From Cenococcum geophilum 1.58 (lineage: Eukaryota > Ascomycota > Dothideomycetes > Gloniales > Gloniaceae): a stretch of DNA of 64,000 bases. The notes beneath the pieces were generated by a model, which was given only the letters and a program-made list of their open reading frames with translations, made no database searches and had not been told where the DNA came from. The DNA lies in contig KV748205.1 of assembly GCA_001692895.1 (NCBI GenBank), positions 992,001 through 1,056,000 of the forward strand, read 5' to 3'. Both the position numbers and the translations under genes were made by a program. Below are positions 57,580 through 64,000 of the stretch, one piece after another (the first letter of the stretch is position 1; the number at the start of each line of letters is the position of its first letter).

Positions 57580-60500
57580 ACCTTCTATAGATTTAATATA
57601 AGGGAAAAGTCTATTATAGACCTAGCCTTTTACTTAGGAAACTTTTAAGAAAATACTTAGGATAATTGGACTATAATAGAAGAAATAGGATCTAACTATA
57701 AAACTATAGCCTTTTCCCTATTTACTAGAGAGACGCAAATATACCTAAACCCCCTTTAAAAAACTCCGTTCTCTATAAAAAGGGCAAACTAAGAGCTTTT
57801 TTCCACTTCTTTAATAGAACTAGCTTAGGAACTAGAACTAGAAGTAAAGGTTTTAGTACTAGAAGAACTAGTAGGAGAAAACCCATATATAGAGATAGGA
57901 GAAAAAGGCCCCCTAGCTTCCCTAGAGGATTCCTATAGACCTAGGGATAGAAGCTTAAGTATACTAGTAGATAATCTAGTAGGAGATCTTGCTAGTTATA
58001 TAAAGCTAGTAGTAGAGAAAGCTATCCCTAGATCTAGAACCTACGAATTTTCTAAACTATAGTGGAATAAAGAGCTTCTACAGAAAAGAAAAAAAATAGC
58101 AAAATTAGGAAGACTCCAAGAAGAGCAACCTACTAGAAGTTTTAAACTAGAAGCCTATAAGGAAGCTAAAAATCAATACTTCTATGCAATAAGAGAAGCT
58201 AAAACTAGCTACTAGAATAGCTTTCTAGAAAAAGCATAAGGTAAAGAGATCTTTACTACCCTAAAATATATAAAGGAGAAAACATTATAAATAGTCCCTA
58301 GTCTACAGTATAGCAAGGATAGAAGAACTAGATTAGTAAAAAGCTTTAACAACTAATGCAAAGCTTTTATAACTACTTTATTTCCTAAACCCCCTTTTAC
58401 TAACCCTATAGAGTGGAAGGACTATACTATAGATAGTAAATGGGAATAGCTAGAACTAGAGAAAATAGAAGCCAAATAAGTAATCTTCTTTAGCTCTAAT
58501 AAAAAAGCTCTAGGCCTAGATAAGCTATCCTTTACAATTCTATAAAAGGCCTACCCTATTATAGAAGATCTTCTATATAGAATCTATAGGATCCTATTTA
58601 CCCTAGGCTATTAACTAAAGGCTTAGAGAGAAGCTAAGGGAGTTATTCTACCTAAAGTAAATAAGGAGGACTATTTTCTACCAAAGTCCTACAGACCTAT
58701 CTCTCTATTAAACTGCCTAGGAAAGACTCTAAAGAAGATCTTTACTATAAGATTAGGATATCTAGCTAGTACTACTAGCTTACTTTAAGACTCTTAACTA
58801 GGAGGAAGAAGACAGCGATCCGCAATTAACGCAGTCTTACTACTTCTAAATAATATCCAATTAAAAAAGAATAGGAAAAAGGCTAGACAAAGGATAGCTA
58901 CTACATTATTCCTAGATATAAAAGGGGCTTTTGATCATATTTCTGTAAATTAGCTTTTATCTATTTGTAAGGAACTAAGACTACCTATAGCGTTTACACA
59001 ATAGGTAGCTACTTTTCTTAGCAATAGAAAGCCATAGCTTTCCTTTAACGGGCAAATATAAGAAAAAGTAGGAATAGAAACAGGGATACTACAGGGTTCG
59101 CCTGTATCTCCTATTCTGTTTCTACTATATATACGCAATATCTGCAGCCTAAAGACAGATAGAGCCTATTCCCTTAGCCATATAGACGACTTTGTAATTA
59201 TAGTTACCTTAAATTTAGCTAAATCTAACTGTAAAAAGCTAGAGGGAATAGCGTTATAGCTAATGTCTAAAGCTAAAGAGGCTGCTATTAGTTTTAATAT
59301 TAGCAAAATAGAGCTTATACACTTCTATAGTAAACGTACCACTATAGAAGAAGGGCTAAAGCTAGGAGACGTAGAAATACCCCCTAAAACCCTAGTTAGG
59401 TAGCTAGGGGTATTTCTAGACTTAAAGCTTACCTTTAAACAATACGTAGAAATAAGGATCTCTAAAGCAAAAGCAGCCTTCTATTTAATTAGAAGACTAG
59501 GCAATATGTAAAGAGGCCTATATTTATAAGCCCTACAACAGCTCTATATAGCCTGCGTTACTACTATAGCAGACTACGGAATACAATACTAGTGGAAAAG
59601 CAAATCTAGAGACTACCTACTAGCTAGGTACTAATCTCTATAAAACAAGGCCCTAAAACTAGTTCTAGGAGTATTTAAAGGATCCCCTATCTAAGCTATA
59701 GAAATTGAGACTTCTATTCCCCCTCCTAGAATTAGATTTAAAAAGCTTTGCAATAGCTATAAACTAAAAATCCTAAAATTTAAGGAAAACTATGTAATTA
59801 AGAAGGCTTATATAGGAGTGGTTAATAAAGATAGAGACAAATTAGTAGCTAGTTCTAGCTCTAGTTCTAGCTTTAAAAACTCTACTATAAAGTACCTTCT
59901 ATAGCCAAAAATATAGCTACTATCTCTAACTTCTAGAGTCCAGCAATTAATTTAAAATTGGAAAATAGAGAAAATATCTCTAGAGTAGCAAAAACCGTAG
60001 CTTCCCCCTATTTCTGCATCCTTTTCTATCTCTAAAAGTAGTAAGGAAAAAGCTGCACAAGAATATCTAAGACTAGTAGAAGATTTATAAAAATCTCTAG
60101 AGTGGGACCTAGTAGATATATACTATACAGATAGCTTAAAAGATAGCAAATTAAGTGCAGCAGCCATATATAAAATAGGTAAGAGAAATAGGATTAAATA
60201 TACAACAAACTAGAATCTAGGACCCTATATGGAAATTATAGATATAGAACTCTATGCAGTCTATAGGGCCCTAGAATACCTAAAGCAGTAAAGATAAGAA
60301 GAGAAGCAGGTTTATATCTTTATAGATAGCCAGGCGGCTATTAAAAGATTATAACTAAATTCTCTTACAGGTGGACAAGAACTAGTCTTTAAAATTACGT
60401 AAAGTTGCTCCTACCTAGCTAGTAGGGGTGTCTCTATTAACTTTTATTGGGTTCCTAGCTACCTAGAAATCTATAAAAATAAAATAGCAGATAAACTAGC

Positions 60501-61040
60501 TAAAAAGGGCCTTTCTAGAAGAAAAATACAGTCTTCTTATACCTCCTTAGCCTACATAGGGAGAGTAGCAAAAGAAAAGATACTAAAATAGTGGAAAAAT
60601 AATTGGTAAATGAACAAAAATAAAGGAAAATACTATACTAGGATCCGTAAAGGAAACTATTCCTTTTCTCTTAAAGCCCCTAAGGATAGATATCCTAAAA
60701 AGCTACAGTCGGCTTTCTTTCAGCTAAAGCTAAGAAAAGGCTACTTTAAGTCCTTCTTAAAGACAATAGGAAAAGATAAAGAAGGCAGATGCTTTAGAGA
60801 ATGTAGAGCTATACAAACTCCTAAATATCTACTACTAGACTGCGACCTATATAGAGGAGAGAGAAAGGAGATTTAAAGGCAACTAGGATCTTCTCTCTCT
60901 CTAAAGAAACTATTTTGCATAAAGAAGGGAAGAGAGGCGCTCTTTTTATTTCTAAATAGGACAGAAATAGCTACTAGAAAGTGGCTAATAGCAGTAAGAT
61001 CCTTAGAAGGAGGTAACTCCTACTAGGATTTTAGTAGATA
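57580..61040 (+). pseudogene. LINE-2 ORF2: endonuclease remnant, reverse transcriptase, RNase H
   Basis: It starts with the C-terminal end of an endonuclease-like domain (FNIREKSIIDLAFYLGNF, 57590-57645); I do not see the rest. The RT core at 58490-59300 includes KALGLDKLSFTIL, KSYRPISLLNCLGKTLKKIF, FLDIKGAFDHISV, GILQGSPVSPILFLLYI and HIDDFVI, with both catalytic Asp kept. RNase H at 60110-60520 includes YYTDSLKDSKLSAAAIY, ELYAVYRALEYLK, YIFIDSQAAI and KIADKLAKKGL. A C-terminal Cys region (CRAIQTPKYLLLDCDLY) is near 60800. Interrupted by TAG/TAA at Trp/Gln sites, so not functional as it stands. An open piece of 88 codons at 60610-60876 belongs to this frame. Confidence 0.82.
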
Positions 61041-61539
61041 AATATTAGAGAGCAAAAGGATAGAATAAACTACAAACAGGACATAGATAGGCGTTAGGGT
61101 TTCTTAATTTCTTATAGTCTTTTCTATTTTTTTCTAAACTACCTATTAGTTATTAGCAACCTAGTATTTTACTAGGGACTAGTAAACCCCTAGTTTAGAG
61201 GTTTATAAACTATTAGGACATAGCTACTAGTATATATTAAGCTGCCTAAAAGGATTTATATATATAGAACTATAGCGCTATAGCCTAGAGGCTGCATGCG
61301 TAGTATTATACGTAGTATAGTATAACGGATATAAAAATAAAAAAAAATAAAAAAAAGTAAAATAGAAATAGAGTGTTTATAGGAATAATATGGAAAGTAA
61401 TATACCCTAAGGGGGTTTAGACCCTAATTATACTAAGAGAGATTATAGTACCCTTACTAAAACGAATTATATATTAGCCTGCCGTTAAATAGTTAATCTA
61501 AATAGAGCTATTAATTTACTAAAGAGCTCGAACTTAAGG

Positions 61540-61888
61540 TTCTCCTACTATAGATACTCCTACGGCTCTAGTATTTGGTATAATACTATAGAAGATATTC
61601 GCTAAGTATTTGTTATTAAAGGAAAACGTAGAACTCTGCTTTATGTAAGCTTTATAGTGCGAAGAATTAAATAAACGACTTGATTGTAAATGTAGCTCTA
61701 AAGCGTTTATATATACACGAAGTGGGTAACAAAAAGATAATAACAATGATGCACAATTGCCGAGGTAGACAGCGCTTATAGTTGGCAATAGGTAATGAAA
61801 ATAGGTAGTGAGACATAGGTAGTAAAATATACAATATTAAGAAACGGGTGATAAGTTATAAGGTAATACAAGCCTCGGTAGTTAGTTA
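61540..61888 (-). repeat. Probable 3' LTR of copia-2
   Basis: On the minus strand CTAGGGGGGTG, a polypurine tract, is followed by TGTAACTAACTACCGAGG and about 350 bases with a TATATAAACGC promoter-like stretch. The far end is uncertain. Its partner lies outside the window. Confidence 0.5.
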
Positions 61889-64000
61889 CACACCCCCCTA
61901 GATTTAATGGTGTAGTTAAAGCTGTAGAAAATAAAAATAAAGGTAGAGACTATACCAAAATAGGAAATTTGGATACAATTTAGGAGTAGCAAAAGGATGG
62001 GGTAACTGTGACGGATATTGTAAATATTATGGATATTACAGATATTGCTAGTTACTAGATAAAGTATTAATCTAATATCAAATATCTACCAAATTTAATT
62101 GCTTTATTTATGCTTCGTGCTTTTAACGGGGTAAGATTTTAGTAAGGCCGTTGGTAGGCATTTTGTCTATAAGAACCCATCGTACGTTAATCTTTTTGTC
62201 TTAGACTTCCTGTCTTAGCTAGTGCTAATAAACGTCAATATGTCGAAGCTTGGTGTTAAGCTTTGGTATATCCTGTCTTAGGAGTTATATAGTCTGCATA
62301 TTGTCGCAAAGCACAGTAAATTCGCGTTCTAAGTTAAAGCCAATTGCCTTAAAATTGTTGCCACCAGATAATCTTAACAGCAGCGGTAGATAGGGAGAGA
62401 AGCTCCGCTTTGGTAGTTAAGCGAGTTATTAATTATTATAGGGTTGCCTTCTAATTAATTAGTCCTCTAAATAGGATAAAAAGGTATCCTTAAGAGCTCT
62501 ATTTAGTTTCTTTATAGTCCGCAAATACTGCGTCAGATACTCTATAAAAGGTAATGTCTTCTCCTTTAGGGTTTCTAAAGTAGAGGTATACTCCAAATAC
62601 TTCGCCAAAGTATTTAATAGCTGTCGATTTTGTTCTAAGGCAATAGGTAATAGCTTAATTAGCTACGTTAAGGTGTTTTTAATTTAGATTAGTAAGGAAT
62701 TCGGCCAGCTTAGAATACGTCTTAGTAATATTAGGTCTTCTAAATACGGCAAGGCGTATAAGTGACTCTACTCGTTACTAGTAGGCTAGGGTTCTTTAAG
62801 GGTTCGTCTACTAGTTGGACGGAATTAGTTCTTTAGCAGGAAGTAGTAATTTAGGAAATCTTTCTAGTGGTTAAATATTGAATTAATTGGCTATCTTTTT
62901 AATATAGGAGTCTTAGCAAAGCCAAAGCTTCCTACTTGCTCAATTTTAACTGATTTAAATACCTAGGAACTACTATAGGTCTCCTAGTGCACGGATCTCG
63001 TATTAGTGCAGCAATTTTGCTTTAAATTCTTTAAGTCTTAAAAGGTCCTTCTTAGTAAATAGGACGGCAATATTATCTATATAGAAGAAGATAATAAGTC
63101 GTCTATCGGTAAATAGGCAGTTAGTACCTAGTACTAGTTCTAATCCGAATTTAGCTAGTGTATTAGTAAGCTCTTTATACTAAAGTAGCGGTAAGGTTTT
63201 CAATCTATATAGCGCTATAAATAGCTTTAGGACATGTCCGTTTTAATTAAATCCTTCTAGGCACTAGCAGTAGATTAGTTTACTAAGCTTAGCGTTTATA
63301 AATGCGTTTACAGCGTTATACTATTAAATTTCCAGGTTAAATGCGGCTGCTATAGCTATAAGAGCACGGAATATTCGAGCAGCTAGGGTTACTGCATAGG
63401 TCTCTTCTTTAGTAATCTGCAGGTCTCCACGGACGCATAGTTAAGCTTTAAGCTTCTGTAGGTAGTCGTCGCTATTAAGCTTATATTTAAAGACCTATTT
63501 TAGTAAAAGAATCTGCTCGTTACTTGTTTCTACTTTTGGTATAGTTTTAAATATCCCTTAGCGTTTTAGGTTATTGTATTCTTTTTCTATAGCCTTTTAA
63601 AAGCTAGTAGTTAAAGGATACTTTCTTAGTTCTTTAAGATTCTTTAGTTTAGGAGGAAGATTGTTATAATATAGAGATAAGGATCTGGTTCGGTTAATGT
63701 CCTTTACTAATCCTATAGTAAATCCCGTGTAGTAACCAAATAGGGTAGATAGATTGGCTAGTGCTATCGCATGCGCTTAATGTTAAATTTGTTTAGATCT
63801 TTCTGGTAGAATAAGGTCGGCAGAAGGTTTAGCCAAGACTTCATTAGCTCGTAGAGCTGTATTAATTACTCTATTAGATGGTTCTAGGGAGCTTAGCTAG
63901 GTAGGGATTGCTTTAATTATATTCAGGATATCGTCTTAAAGTCCTCCCGGTGTAGTATTCGTTTCTAATAGATCTAGAGATACCGTTCTGCTAGGAGTCG
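61889..64000 (-). mobile_element. Copia-2: Ty1/copia retrotransposon pol, cut by window edge
   Basis: Minus-strand RT: FKYKLNSDDYLQKLKA, GDLQITKEETYAVTLAARIF, YNAVNAFINAKLSKLIYC, LLWYKELTNTLAKFGLE and LIIFFYIDNIAVLFTKK, where the copia YVDD box has become YIDN. The sequence ALGDLQ.FLGI follows at about 62970. RNase H and the 3' noncoding part extend toward 61990, where GGATATTGTAAATATTATGG and GGATATTACAGATATTG form short repeats. Different family from copia-1. Confidence 0.75.

Larger units (their letters stand above)
55981..61370 (+). mobile_element. LINE-2: Tad-like non-LTR retrotransposon with RNase H and A-rich tail
   Basis: Plus strand. The 5' region (56000-56700) has direct repeats. 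A possible ORF1 starts near 56931 (MDARIGILIDGIAR). ORF2 runs from about 57580 to 61040. 61041-61330 is a 3' noncoding region, and an A-rich tail (AAAAATAAAAAAAAATAAA) ends the element near 61370. It is less decayed than LINE-1: long stretches lack stops, and those present are TAG/TAA. Confidence 0.8.

Noticed and set aside
61534..61788. 84-codon minus frame
   Set aside because: Falls inside the probable copia-2 LTR; no coding features.

Overview
The window reads as heterochromatin of a filamentous ascomycete (Pezizomycotina): a transposon graveyard surrounding a small gene island. The evidence is short introns (49-71 bp) in the two intact genes, a Zn2Cys6 regulator, an RTA1-like membrane protein, the element families present (Tad-like LINEs, Fot1/pogo, hAT, Helitron, chromodomain Ty3/gypsy, copia), and heavy repeat-induced point mutation (RIP). 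Outside the island the sequence is nearly stripped of CpA/TpG. The reading frames of the old elements remain traceable, but Gln and Trp codons have become TAG or TAA. I recognised no rRNA, tRNA or CRISPR array. All domain calls come from reading translations by eye.

Layout. 1-3.25 kb: Helitron Rep/helicase, minus strand, cut by the window edge. 3.25-8.1 kb: LINE-1 (plus) holding a 338-bp MITE. 8.1-11.0 kb: low-complexity DNA with a G-poor tract and several tandem arrays, bounded by two copies of a Helitron-associated hairpin sequence. 11.3-14.2 kb: second Helitron helicase copy (minus). 14.2-23.4 kb: gypsy A (minus), interrupted by a pogo element and a 1.9-kb gag-bearing element B. 23.45-24.34 kb: hAT deletion derivative with an 8-bp duplication. 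24.4-29.9 kb: gene island with a three-exon RTA1-like gene (minus) and a divergent three-exon Zn2Cys6 regulator (plus), then an unidentified pseudogene. 30-52.3 kb: a nest four levels deep. Gypsy G1 contains a 512-bp MITE and gypsy E1; E1 contains gypsy E2; E2 contains the small LTR element E3. 52.3-55.8 kb: copia-1 (minus). 55.8-61.4 kb: GC-rich block, then LINE-2 (plus). 61.4-64 kb: copia-2 (minus), cut by the window edge.

The strongest result is that these insertions can be undone on paper. Removing the element plus one copy of its target duplication restores the reading frame of the host element for the LINE-1 MITE, the G1 MITE, pogo and B in gypsy A, E1 in G1, and E3 in E2. This gives exact boundaries and a relative age order. 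The only apparently functional genes are the RTA1-like exporter and the regulator. They share one promoter region with three TACGGCC motifs, which suggests, but does not prove, that the regulator controls its neighbour.
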